From NCBI GenBank assembly GCA_964640305.1, contig CAZXFF010000028.1, positions 1-25,222 of the forward strand: a DNA stretch of 25,222 bases, in the 5' to 3' direction. A model generated the notes under the pieces. It saw only the letters and a list, made by a program, of their open reading frames with translations. It had not been told where the DNA came from and made no database searches. The translations under genes were made by a program, and so were the position numbers. The stretch comes from Coprenecus sp964640305 (GTDB lineage Bacteria; Bacteroidota; Bacteroidia; Bacteroidales; UBA932). This document shows, piece by piece, positions 8,100 through 15,454 of this stretch; the first letter of the stretch is position 1, and each line of letters opens with the position of its first letter.

Positions 8100-9282
8100 G
8101 TACCTTGTTGTATATTCTTATCTGGTTCGAAAGTATTTTCGTAAATCCCTTTACGTCGTCGGCAGTCCAGGCATTGTTTACTTCTCCGTATGTCCCGAAT
8201 TCCTTTTTCATGAGGTCATATCTGGAAGATATGCCGACAAGGGTATAGCTGTAGGGCCGCAGCTGTATCTCTACAGTACCGGTCACGTATTCCTGGGTGT
8301 GTTCGAGGAATGTCTCTATATCCCTCATGACAGGGTCGAGGTACAGGGCTTCATGCAGGAACATTCCGTACCAGTTCCCGAGCTGTTCTTTCCAGTATAG
8401 CTGCCATTTTGTGAGAACATGCTTTTCCAGCATCTTGTGGGCGTTTATTGTCAGCATTGCAGCCGCAGCTTCAAATCCTACGCGTCCCTTGATCCCTATT
8501 ATAGTATCGCCTATGTGCATGTCCCTGCCGATACCGTATGCGGCTCCGAGTTTTTCTATTTTCCGGATAATGTTGCAAGGATTGTCATCATGCTGTCCGT
8601 TCACGGATACCGGGATACCTTTCCGGAAGCCGATGCTGATGGTTTCGCTGCCATCCTTGGTGATTTGTGAAGGATATGCCGATTCCGGCAGAGTGGTTTC
8701 GGATGAGAGGGTTTCCTTGCCTCCTATGCTTGTTCCCCACAGGCCTTTGTTGATGGAATATTCCATCTTCTTGAATTCACCGTTGTATCCGTGGCTTTTC
8801 AGGTATTCGATTTCGTATTCCCGGGTAAGGTTCATGTCCCGGGTAGGGGTTATAATACCGATTTCCGGAGCCATGACTTCGAATGTGAGGTCAAACCTTA
8901 CTTGGTCGTTCCCGGCTCCGGTGGATCCGTGGGCTACATAGTGGGCACCTATCTTTTTTGCGTATTCGGCAATGGCCATTGCCTGGAAAGTCCTTTCTGA
9001 GCTTACCGAGACAGGGTAGGTGCCGTTCCTGAGGATATTCCCCCAGATCATGTATTTTATGCATTTGTCGAAATAATCCTTTTCGATGCTGAGGCACTTG
9101 TGGGATGCTGCACCGAGATCCAGGGCTCTTTTTTCAATTGCCTTAAGGTCTTCCGCAGACATGCCACCGGTATCGGCAATGGCTGTATGCACTTCGTAAT
9201 TCTTTTCTTCGGTGAGGTATTTCAGGCAGAATGAGGTGTCGAGTCCGCCGCTGAAAGCAAGTACTACTTTGTTCTTTTCCAT
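8089..9282 (-). CDS. argG: Argininosuccinate synthase
   Basis: This ATP-dependent enzyme ligates citrulline and aspartate to argininosuccinate. The 397-aa protein begins MEKNKVVLAFSGGLDTS, with the N-type ATP pyrophosphatase P-loop SGGLDTS at 11-17, followed by HGSTGAGNDQVRFDL. The start at 9282 is chosen because the frame upstream (to 9402) only overlaps the preceding acyltransferase gene and is not family-like. It overlaps the end of that gene by 19 bases. The enzyme belongs to the short bacteroidal class of about 400 aa. Confidence 0.96.
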   Translation of the reverse strand: MEKNKVVLAFSGGLDTSFCLKYLTEEKNYEVHTAIADTGGMSAEDLKAIEKRALDLGAASHKCLSIEKDYFDKCIKYMIWGNILRNGTYPVSVSSERTFQAMAIAEYAKKIGAHYVAHGSTGAGNDQVRFDLTFEVMAPEIGIITPTRDMNLTREYEIEYLKSHGYNGEFKKMEYSINKGLWGTSIGGKETLSSETTLPESAYPSQITKDGSETISIGFRKGIPVSVNGQHDDNPCNIIRKIEKLGAAYGIGRDMHIGDTIIGIKGRVGFEAAAAMLTINAHKMLEKHVLTKWQLYWKEQLGNWYGMFLHEALYLDPVMRDIETFLEHTQEYVTGTVEIQLRPYSYTLVGISSRYDLMKKEFGTYGEVNNAWTADDVKGFTKILSNQIRIYNKVHEK

Positions 9283-9902
9283 AACATTATATTTTTGAAA
9301 ACGGTTTTTGATTTCATAAGGTAGGGAATTACCGGGTGGTGTTTCTTCACTTTGTCGGTAATCTTTGTTTTGGGATCGTACAGCATTCCTGTACAGAGGC
9401 ACATCCTCCTTTGGTTACGCTCCAGGATATCGTAATTGCAGCAACCCTTGCATCCGTCCCAGAATTCCTTGTCATCCGTGAGTTCGGAGAAAGTTACCGG
9501 GACATAGCCCAGTTTGCAGTTCATTTTCATCACAGGCAGGGATGTGGTTATGCTGAAAATCTTTGCATAGGGGAATTTACGGCGGGTAAGCTCGAATGTC
9601 TTCTGCTTGATGTCGGTGGCAAGTCCGAGATGCCTGTACTCGGGATCCACTATAAGTCCTGAAGTGGCCACGAAATCTCCGTGTCCCCAGCATTCGATAT
9701 AGCTGAACCCTACAAGCCGGTCGCCGTGCATGGCCACCACGGCATTCCCCCTGATGATTTTGGAGGCAATATAGTCGGGAGACCTTTTGGCTATTCCCGT
9801 TCCGCGTACGAGAGCGGATTCGTAAATGAGTTTGCAGATATGTCCGGCATACTGGCAATGGCTTTCATCTGCAAACATAATGGTGACATCTTTCTTCTCC
9901 AT
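9264..9902 (-). CDS. GNAT-family N-acyltransferase, probable first enzyme of the arginine pathway
   Basis: The 212-aa protein has a GNAT fold: the acyl-CoA loop IVDPEYRHLGLA (84-95) and NCKLGYVPV (128-136) are the characteristic segments. The same gene precedes argG in Bacteroides as I recall, and it is first in this operon, so it probably makes N-acetyl- or N-succinylglutamate. This is context inference. It is not a classical ArgA (no amino-acid-kinase domain) or ArgJ. A C-terminal cysteine cluster (Cys151, 154, 155, 168, 170: CKGCC...CLC) could bind a metal. The start at 9902 (MEKKDVTIMFADES) is preferred over upstream codons to 9959 because the conserved part begins there. It overlaps argG by 19 bases. 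Confidence 0.85.
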   Translation of the reverse strand: MEKKDVTIMFADESHCQYAGHICKLIYESALVRGTGIAKRSPDYIASKIIRGNAVVAMHGDRLVGFSYIECWGHGDFVATSGLIVDPEYRHLGLATDIKQKTFELTRRKFPYAKIFSITTSLPVMKMNCKLGYVPVTFSELTDDKEFWDGCKGCCNYDILERNQRRMCLCTGMLYDPKTKITDKVKKHHPVIPYLMKSKTVFKNIMLWKRTK

Positions 9903-9980
9903 TCTGTTTTGAAAAGTATGTGTGGAAATAAAATGATTTGGCGGAGTTGCTTCATGCATAGGTGTGCGTGAACGGCTCCA

Positions 9981-10012
9981 AATAAAAAAGCATCAGAATG
10001 CTGTTCTGATGC
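9981..10012 (-). terminator. Intrinsic terminator in the arginine operon leader (attenuator)
   Basis: On the minus strand GCATCAGAA (10012-10004), a 5-base loop and TTCTGATGC (9998-9990) form a perfect 9-bp hairpin followed at once by TTTTTTATT (9989-9981). It lies 78 bases before the first structural gene and just after the leader ORF. It would end transcription inside the leader, not behind a gene. The plus strand lacks a T-tract, so it is directional. Confidence 0.88.
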
Positions 10013-10070
10013 CGCAATATGTCTTGGGAATGAAGTACGTACAACTATCGTCGGACACTATTGCAGCATC
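10008..10070 (-). promoter_or_regulatory. Antiterminator pairing of the arginine attenuator
   Basis: GATGCTGCAATA (minus, 10070-10059, inside the leader ORF just after its Arg run) pairs with TATTGCGGCATC (10019-10008) over 12 bp with one G-U pair. The second strand includes five bases (10012-10008) of the terminator's 5' arm, so the two structures are mutually exclusive. This is the segment 2:3 versus 3:4 arrangement of classical amino-acid attenuators. Confidence 0.75.
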
Positions 10071-10125
10071 TGGAACGTCGTCGTAACGAATTAGAAACAG
10101 ACTGTATGTGAGAATGTATATCCAA
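10045..10125 (-). CDS. Arginine-rich leader peptide of the arginine operon
   Basis: A 26-codon ORF starts with TTG at 10125-10123, five bases after AGGAA (10135-10131), and ends at TAG (10047-10045). The C-terminal half reads LRRRSRCCNSVRR. Six Arg codons (CGA CGA CGT at residues 15-17, AGA at 19, CGA CGA at 25-26) fall in the last 12 codons. No ATG occurs between the likely transcription start (about 10141) and the Arg codons, so the weak TTG start is the only good candidate. A ribosome stalled on the CGA-CGA-CGT run would leave the antiterminator strand free. One that reaches the stop would mask it and let the terminator form. The role is inferred from this arrangement. Confidence 0.72.
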   Translation of the reverse strand: MDIHSHIQSVSNSLRRRSRCCNSVRR

Positions 10126-10146
10126 TGTGTTTCCTGTTTTGCTGAA

Positions 10147-10177
10147 CAAAAGTAGAGAAAAAATCTTTTAATGCAAG
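10147..10177 (-). promoter_or_regulatory. Promoter of the arginine operon
   Basis: The minus strand has CTTG (10177-10174) as the -33 element, a 19-base spacer, and TACTTTTG (10154-10147), a full match to the Bacteroidota -7 consensus TAnnTTTG. The predicted start near 10141 gives a leader RNA of about 240 bases that contains the leader ORF and attenuator. Confidence 0.75.
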
Positions 10178-10218
10178 AAAAAATACATAAAAATTAAATC
10201 GTATTCTCAGCTTCTGCG

Positions 10219-10226
10219 TATATTTG
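10219..10226 (+). promoter_or_regulatory. Putative -7 box for the aminopeptidase P operon
   Basis: TATATTTG matches the TAnnTTTG consensus and lies 47 bases before the ATG at 10274. No clear TTTG -33 element is seen at the usual distance. It is divergent from the arginine promoter about 65 bases away. Confidence 0.5.
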
Positions 10227-10273
10227 TAGAACTCCGGCAGGATTATTACCAACAATAAATAAAGTACAGAATC

Positions 10274-11668
10274 ATGTTCGCTAAAGAAGTTTATGTAAAC
10301 AGAAGGAATGTCCTTAAGACCAAGGTGAGTTCCGGAATACTGCTTTTCCTCGGTACGAGCGAGGCTGCTGTAAACTATCCAGGCAATACCTACAGATACC
10401 GTCAGGACAGTACGTTCAATTATTATTTCGGGTTGACAGACCCTGATCTGGCTGCCATAATCGATCTGGAATCAGGTGAGGAAATCATTTTCGGCAACGA
10501 TGTGGATATCGATGATATAATCTGGATGGGACCCCAGCCTTTCCTTTCCGACAAGGCTGCTTCTGTCGGGGTATCCAAGTCCATGCCTCTGTCCGAACTG
10601 GACAGATATGTGTCCTCCGCCAAGACGAAAGGCAGAAAGGTCCATTTCCTCCCTCCCTACAGGAACCACAACAAAATCATGTTGAACCGGATGCTCGGCA
10701 TCGGCTTCGATGAAATGGCTTCAGCAGCATCTGTCGAATTCATAAAGGCAGTGGTATCCATGAGACTTATCAAGGAACAGTGCGAAATCGATGAAATCGA
10801 CAAAGCCTGCGATATAGGCTACGCAATGCATTATACTGCCATGAAAATGGCGAAGCTCGGGATGGTAGAGCAGCAGCTTGTAGGGGTTATGGAAGGCATT
10901 GCCATATCAGAAGGACTGATGCCCTCTTTCCCCATAATACTTTCCCAGAACGGGGAAACACTCCACAACCATACGCACCATCAGATACTTACGGACGGAA
11001 GGCTGATCGTGATTGACGCCGGGGCCGAAACCAATTCCAACTATACTTCGGATTTTACCAGGACTATACCTTCTTCAGGAAAATTCACTTCGAGGCAAAA
11101 GGACGTCTATGATATAGTTTCAGCGGCCAACGACCTCGCCATAGCCGTTTCCCGTCCCGGAATCACATATACAGAAGTACACCAGCAGGTATCCCGCCTT
11201 ATTGCACAGGGTCTGGTTAATCTTAACATCCTCAAGGGTGACCCGGACGAAATAGTGGCTGCCGGTGCACATTCCCTATTCATGCCCCACGGTCTCGGAC
11301 ACAATATGGGCATGGACGTGCATGATATGGAGGATCTCGGTGAAAACCATGTCGGATATGACGATACCTACAAGCGCTCGACACAGTTCGGACTCAAATC
11401 CCTCAGAATGGGCAAGATGCTCGAGCCCGGTCACGTCATTACCGATGAGCCCGGCATTTACTTCATCCCTGCCCTCATCGAGAAATGGAAGAAAGAAGGT
11501 ACCAATGCCCGGTTCATCAATTTCCCTCTCCTCGAATCATATTACAATTTCGGAGGTATCCGAATAGAGGATGACTTGCTGATTACTGAAACTGGGTGCC
11601 GCGTACTCGGCAGCAAACGTCTCCCTCATACCACCGAAGAGGTGGAAAAGGCAATGGGGGAAGCATAA
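10274..11668 (+). CDS. pepP: Xaa-Pro aminopeptidase (aminopeptidase P, peptidase family M24B)
   Basis: The cytoplasmic metallopeptidase removes an N-terminal residue preceding proline. The 464-aa protein has an N-terminal creatinase/AMP-N domain (about 1-165) and a C-terminal pita-bread domain. Metal ligands are visible as D248 (VIDAGAE), D260 (TSDFTRT), a His in HGLGH (339-343), E392 (DEPGIY) and E432 (GIRIEDD). The ATG at 10274 suits the family N-terminus and the upstream -7 box. It probably forms an operon with the DUF456 gene 10 bases downstream. Its divergence from the arginine operon has no obvious functional meaning. Confidence 0.94.
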   Translation: MFAKEVYVNRRNVLKTKVSSGILLFLGTSEAAVNYPGNTYRYRQDSTFNYYFGLTDPDLAAIIDLESGEEIIFGNDVDIDDIIWMGPQPFLSDKAASVGVSKSMPLSELDRYVSSAKTKGRKVHFLPPYRNHNKIMLNRMLGIGFDEMASAASVEFIKAVVSMRLIKEQCEIDEIDKACDIGYAMHYTAMKMAKLGMVEQQLVGVMEGIAISEGLMPSFPIILSQNGETLHNHTHHQILTDGRLIVIDAGAETNSNYTSDFTRTIPSSGKFTSRQKDVYDIVSAANDLAIAVSRPGITYTEVHQQVSRLIAQGLVNLNILKGDPDEIVAAGAHSLFMPHGLGHNMGMDVHDMEDLGENHVGYDDTYKRSTQFGLKSLRMGKMLEPGHVITDEPGIYFIPALIEKWKKEGTNARFINFPLLESYYNFGGIRIEDDLLITETGCRVLGSKRLPHTTEEVEKAMGEA

Positions 11669-11678
11669 TCCGGTCCGG

Positions 11679-12176
11679 ATGGAAATATTCATTGATATAC
11701 TGGCTGTAATCCTCGGCATAATCGGGCTTTTGGGTTGCCTTTTGCCTGTGTTGCCGGGACCGCCATGCAGTTTTCTGGGAATGTTCCTCATGTACATGTG
11801 GGGCTCTCCGCAGGTACTGGAGGACATTTCTTCCAGACTGCTCGTAATCATGCTGATAGTTACTGTTGTCGTCACAGCACTGGACTACGTGGTACCGGGT
11901 TATTTCACTAAGGTTACCGGAGGATCCAAGTCTGCTTCGAGAGCGGCAACGGCCGGCATGCTTGTCGGTACGGTGCTTTTCCCGCCATGGGGCATGATTG
12001 CCGGAGCCTTTCTGGGTGCATTGGCAGCAGAGACAATAATAGAAGGCAGGCATCTGCGCAATTCGCTTAAGCCTGCCCTTGGCTCTTTCCTTGGATTTCT
12101 GGTCGGCACCGGATTGAAACTGATCGCATCCGGTGTAATGCTTTACTATATAATAGCCGGACTAATACCCGGTTAG
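11679..12176 (+). CDS. DUF456 family integral membrane protein
   Basis: This 165-aa hydrophobic protein matches the DUF456 pattern: an N-terminal segment rich in Ile/Leu/Gly ending in LPVLPGPP, a central transmembrane segment (LLVIMLIVTVVVTALDYVVP), then glycine-rich segments GMLVGTVLFPPWGMIAGAFLGAL and a C-terminal helix. About four to five membrane spans are likely. No biochemical function is established for the family. Its TAG (12174-12176) interlocks with the TAA of convergent pfkA (12175-12173), leaving no room for a terminator between them. Confidence 0.88.
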   Translation: MEIFIDILAVILGIIGLLGCLLPVLPGPPCSFLGMFLMYMWGSPQVLEDISSRLLVIMLIVTVVVTALDYVVPGYFTKVTGGSKSASRAATAGMLVGTVLFPPWGMIAGAFLGALAAETIIEGRHLRNSLKPALGSFLGFLVGTGLKLIASGVMLYYIIAGLIPG

Positions 12177-13162
12177 ATCGAAAGGATGTGGGAGATGTCA
12201 TACCATTTGGTATTGATCTCGTTGTGACGGCTGCAGGCTTCCGAGAACGGGGTGAATACGGTTTCGTTCTGCATCTGTCCTACCATCACTCCTTTCTGTC
12301 CGTCAAGCAGGGCCTTGACAGCCTCGCATCCGAGTACACTGGCCAGAACCCTGTCGTTGCATGAAGGTGAACCTCCGCGTTGTATGTGTCCGAGGGTGGT
12401 TACCCTTGTTTCATAATCCGGTATTCTGGCTTTGACCTTTTCGGCTATTTCCATAGCACTGCCCAGGTCTCCGCCTTCTGCAACTATGATGATGCCTGAA
12501 GTCTTATTTTTCCTTCTCTCGTACTGCAGGTATTCGCACAGGCTTTCTATAGTGGTTGGTATCTCCGGTATCAGGGTCGCTTCAGCTCCGGTCGCTATTG
12601 CAGTATTGAGGGCAATGAATCCGGCATCCCTGCCCATTACTTCCACGAAAAATGCAAGGTTATGGCTGTCTGCGGTATCCCTCAGCTTGTCGATGGCAGA
12701 CACGGCTGTATTTATGGCCGTATCGAATCCTATTGTAAAGTCAGTACCATAGATATCGTTGTCGATTGTCCCGGGAACACCTACCACAGGCACTCCGAAT
12801 TCTTTGCACAGCAGGTCTGCTCCCCTGAACGAACCGTCACCTCCTATTACCACAAGCGCGTCAATGCCTGCTTCAACCATGTTGCGGTATGCTTTTTCCC
12901 TTACAAACTTGTCCTTGAATTCAGGGCAACGGGAAGATTTCAGGATGGTTCCGCCCTGCGAAATGATCTTGGATACAGAATGGGACTGCATGGGGATAAA
13001 GTTCTTTTCGATCAGTCCCGAGTATCCCCTGTATATACCGTAAACTTCTTTTTTGTTGAAGATTGCTGTCCTTACCACGGCCCTGATGGCTGCATTCATT
13101 CCGGGAGCATCCCCGCCGGATGTCAGGACCCCTATTCTGTTGATATTGGTTCTTTTCGACAT
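12173..13162 (-). CDS. pfkA: ATP-dependent 6-phosphofructokinase
   Basis: This enzyme phosphorylates fructose-6-phosphate to fructose-1,6-bisphosphate in glycolysis. The 329-aa protein has TSGGDAPGMNAAIR (14-27), GGDGS (107-111), the catalytic loop TIDNDIYGTD (132-141) and EVMGRDAGFIA. Gly in GGDGS, where pyrophosphate-dependent enzymes have Asp (GGDD), points to ATP as donor. The start at 13162 (MSKRTNINRIGVLTSGG) is preferred over an in-frame ATG at 13186, because that ATG lies at the edge of the predicted -7 box (13193-13186) and would precede the transcription start. Confidence 0.95.
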   Translation of the reverse strand: MSKRTNINRIGVLTSGGDAPGMNAAIRAVVRTAIFNKKEVYGIYRGYSGLIEKNFIPMQSHSVSKIISQGGTILKSSRCPEFKDKFVREKAYRNMVEAGIDALVVIGGDGSFRGADLLCKEFGVPVVGVPGTIDNDIYGTDFTIGFDTAINTAVSAIDKLRDTADSHNLAFFVEVMGRDAGFIALNTAIATGAEATLIPEIPTTIESLCEYLQYERRKNKTSGIIIVAEGGDLGSAMEIAEKVKARIPDYETRVTTLGHIQRGGSPSCNDRVLASVLGCEAVKALLDGQKGVMVGQMQNETVFTPFSEACSRHNEINTKWYDISHILSI

Positions 13163-13185
13163 GGCTTTGTTCTTTAAATTCTCCA

Positions 13186-13193
13186 CAAAGATA
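13186..13193 (-). promoter_or_regulatory. Putative -7 box of pfkA
   Basis: The minus strand reads TATCTTTG, matching TAnnTTTG, 23 bases before the chosen pfkA ATG. The -33 element is not clear. It faces the dusB -7 box about 20 bases away, so the two promoters probably overlap. Confidence 0.5.
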
Positions 13194-13213
13194 TTCTTTT
13201 CTGCAAATCTTCG

Positions 13214-13221
13214 TATTTTTG
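13214..13221 (+). promoter_or_regulatory. Putative -7 box of the dihydrouridine synthase gene
   Basis: TATTTTTG matches TAnnTTTG and lies 33 bases before the ATG at 13255. No convincing TTTG -33 element is seen. Its position excludes the earlier in-frame ATG at 13219, which lies inside the box. Confidence 0.5.
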
Positions 13222-13254
13222 CAGAGTCATTTATTTGTTACAGGTTACCGTATA

Positions 13255-14229
13255 ATGAGAATAGGCAATATAGAATTCAGGGAAAAGCCGCTTTTTCTGG
13301 CACCAATGGAAGATGTAACGGATTTGTCGTTCAGGTATGTGTGCAAAATGTTCGGTGCAGATATGATGTACACTGAATTCATATCCTCTGACGGGCTTAT
13401 CCGGGATGCGAGGGGGACGGTAGAGAAGTTGAAGATATTCGATTACGAACGTCCTATAGGTATGCAGATATACGGACATATCCCGGAAGCAATGGTGGAG
13501 TCGGCCCTAAGGGTCGAGGCTGCAGGTCCGGATGTAATCGACATCAACTTCGGATGTCCGGTTAACAAGATTGCCAGGAGAGGTGCCGGTTCGGGGATGA
13601 TGCGCGAGCCGGACAAGATGGTCGAGATAACCCGCAGGGTAGTGGATGCAGTCAAGCTGCCGGTGACGGTAAAGACCAGACTGGGTTGGGATGAGGATTC
13701 TAAAATCATTGTAGAACTTGCTGAGCGTCTGCAGGATGCCGGTATACAGGCATTGACGATACATGGACGGACACGCTGTCAGATGTATAAGGGTGAAGCG
13801 GACTGGACCCTGATAGGGGAGGTGAAGAAGAATCCCCGTATGAAAATTCCCATTATCGGCAATGGCGATATAAAGACCCCGGCCGATGCAGCGGCTGCCT
13901 TTGAGCATTACGGGGTGGACGGTGTAATGATAGGCCGTGCAACCTATGGCCATCCGTGGATATTCCGGGAGATACGCCACTATCTGGATACGGGAGAGGA
14001 ACTGCCGCCGATGAGTGTCCTCGAGCGGGTCGCGCTTGCCAAGGAGCATTTTGCCAAGTCCATAGAGTTCAAAGGAGAAAGGACCGGAGTCCTCGAAATG
14101 CGTCGTCATCTTTCGTGCTATTTCAAAGGTCTCCCTGATTTCAAGGAAACAAGGCTCCGCCTTGTCACGGAAAATGATCCAGCTGCAATCCCGGGGATTC
14201 TGGACTATATTGCCGAGCGCTGGGGATAG
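13255..14229 (+). CDS. dusB: tRNA-dihydrouridine synthase (DusB-like)
   Basis: This FMN-dependent enzyme reduces uridines in tRNA D-loops. The 324-aa TIM-barrel protein starts MRIGNIEFREKPLFLAPMEDVTD, where the flavin-binding APM segment is typical. The catalytic Cys101 sits in INFGCPVNKIARRGAGSGMM, followed by VKTRLGWD, TIHGRTRCQMYKG and the phosphate-binding IGNGDIKTP and GVMIGRATYGHPWIF segments. A C-terminal helical tRNA-recognition domain follows (RRHLSCYFKGLP). It is a single-gene transcript ending at a bidirectional terminator. Confidence 0.94.
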   Translation: MRIGNIEFREKPLFLAPMEDVTDLSFRYVCKMFGADMMYTEFISSDGLIRDARGTVEKLKIFDYERPIGMQIYGHIPEAMVESALRVEAAGPDVIDINFGCPVNKIARRGAGSGMMREPDKMVEITRRVVDAVKLPVTVKTRLGWDEDSKIIVELAERLQDAGIQALTIHGRTRCQMYKGEADWTLIGEVKKNPRMKIPIIGNGDIKTPADAAAAFEHYGVDGVMIGRATYGHPWIFREIRHYLDTGEELPPMSVLERVALAKEHFAKSIEFKGERTGVLEMRRHLSCYFKGLPDFKETRLRLVTENDPAAIPGILDYIAERWG

Positions 14230-14360
14230 ACCGTCAGCTGCCATTCATCCTACGCATCCTTGACCCATCGTCCTGTCCGGGGGACTTGCGGAATGGAAGT
14301 TACGGGGAGTGGCCGAGAGGGGCTTTTGTAGTTTGAGGGATGCTGTTGTGGGGATAAAGA

Positions 14361-14397
14361 AAAAGAGGCTGCAACTTAATGAAGTGCAACCTCTTTT
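14361..14397. terminator. Bidirectional terminator between dusB and tsf
   Basis: AAAAGAGG (14361-14368) pairs with CCTCTTTT (14390-14397), extended inward by TGCA/TGCA and CTT/AAG pairs around a four-base loop. Ts follow on both strands, so it can end dusB on the plus strand and the rplM-rpsI-rpsB-tsf operon on the minus strand. The remaining intergenic sequence (14230-14360) shows nothing recognisable. Confidence 0.85.
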
Positions 14398-14430
14398 ATC
14401 TGATGTACGCTTAAAAGGCGTTCGTATGAA

Positions 14431-15426
14431 TTAGTCGTTCAGGGAGAAGCGGTAGAAGCCGGTTACTTTTGCATCTGCATCTATGCTCTTGATGTAGGCT
14501 TTTACTGATTCTTTTCCGTCACCCATCTGGTATTCCTGTTCTTCGAGGGTGTTTTCCTTGAAGAATTTGTTCAGACGGCCGTTGGCAATGTTGTTGACCA
14601 TTGCTTCGGGAAGGTTGGCAGCTTTTTCTTCAGACACTGTCTTGATGATTTCGCGTGCCTGGTCAGCCTGCTCGGGTGTAAGCCAGCCTTTTGCAGTGTT
14701 GGACTGGATATGGTCCTCGCTGTCCACGTGTGCAGGGTTGATTCCTGCTTTGGTGAGAGCTGCATCCACTGCTTTCTTCACGAGTTCTTCTTTGGTCTTC
14801 TCAACAGCAACCTTGAGTTCGTTTTCGATTACGTTCTGGGGAACGGAATCCTTGTTTACTGCTACAGGGTTCATGGAAGTAACCTGCATTGCGATACCTT
14901 TTGCGAGGTCAGCGGGAACTTCTTTGTTGAATCCTACGATTGCTCCGAGTTTTCCGTTCAGGGTGTGGACGTATGAGGAAATGAAGGGTGCTTCGATTTT
15001 CTGATAGGATACCAGCATGTGCTTTTCTCCTGTTTTGCCGATCTGCTCGGTGATGGCAGCTTCTACAGTCCTTCCGTCTGCGATGGTGCAGGCTTTGAGG
15101 GCTTCGATGTCTGCAGGCAGATTCTGGATTGCTGCATCTGCTATAGCCTGTGCAAGAGCCTGGAATTCCTCATTCTTTGCAACGAAGTCGGTCTCGCATC
15201 CCAGGCAGAGCAGGATAGCGTTTGATCCGTTGATCTTGGCTACTACTGTTCCTTCGGATGTTTCACGGTCAGCGCGTTTTGCTGCTACCAGCTTGCCTTT
15301 CTCGCGGATGATTTCCTGAGCTTTGGCATAGTCGCCGTTGGCTTCTATCAGAGCTTTTTTGCAGTCCATCATGCCTGCGCCGGTGAGTTTGCGCAATTTC
15401 TGAACGTCTATTGCTTTAATTTCCAT
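14431..15426 (-). CDS. tsf: Translation elongation factor Ts
   Basis: EF-Ts is the nucleotide-exchange factor that regenerates EF-Tu-GTP. The 331-aa protein begins with a UBA-like domain (LRKLTGAGMMDCKKAL, 11-26), followed by the EF-Tu contact motif CETDFVAKN (77-85) and two core subdomains. It is slightly longer than the E. coli protein, as is common in this phylum. It is last in the ribosomal operon, 28 bases after rpsB. Confidence 0.97.
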   Translation of the reverse strand: MEIKAIDVQKLRKLTGAGMMDCKKALIEANGDYAKAQEIIREKGKLVAAKRADRETSEGTVVAKINGSNAILLCLGCETDFVAKNEEFQALAQAIADAAIQNLPADIEALKACTIADGRTVEAAITEQIGKTGEKHMLVSYQKIEAPFISSYVHTLNGKLGAIVGFNKEVPADLAKGIAMQVTSMNPVAVNKDSVPQNVIENELKVAVEKTKEELVKKAVDAALTKAGINPAHVDSEDHIQSNTAKGWLTPEQADQAREIIKTVSEEKAANLPEAMVNNIANGRLNKFFKENTLEEQEYQMGDGKESVKAYIKSIDADAKVTGFYRFSLND

Positions 15427-15454
15427 TGTTTCAAATGATTAATTCGTTCTAAAC

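Noticed and set aside
947..9800. Long plus-strand open frames antisense to the arginine genes
   Set aside because: They mirror strongly supported genes in reverse frames and have low-complexity, non-family translations. They are codon-bias shadows.
9990..10012. Terminator for the plus-strand aminopeptidase P side
   Set aside because: No T-tract follows on the plus strand, and the hairpin is upstream of that gene. The T-tract is only on the minus strand, inside the arginine leader.
13163..13186. Earlier pfkA start at 13186
   Set aside because: The ATG coincides with the edge of the predicted -7 box, and the added residues (MENLKNKA) are not conserved in PfkA as I know it.
13219..13254. Earlier dusB start at 13219
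   Set aside because: It lies inside the predicted -7 box; the conserved protein begins at MRIGNIEFREK (13255).
14305..14325. tRNA-Ser/Leu-like segment (GGAGTGGCCGAGAGGGG)
   Set aside because: It resembles the D-arm of a class II tRNA, but no anticodon arm, T-arm or acceptor partner follows.
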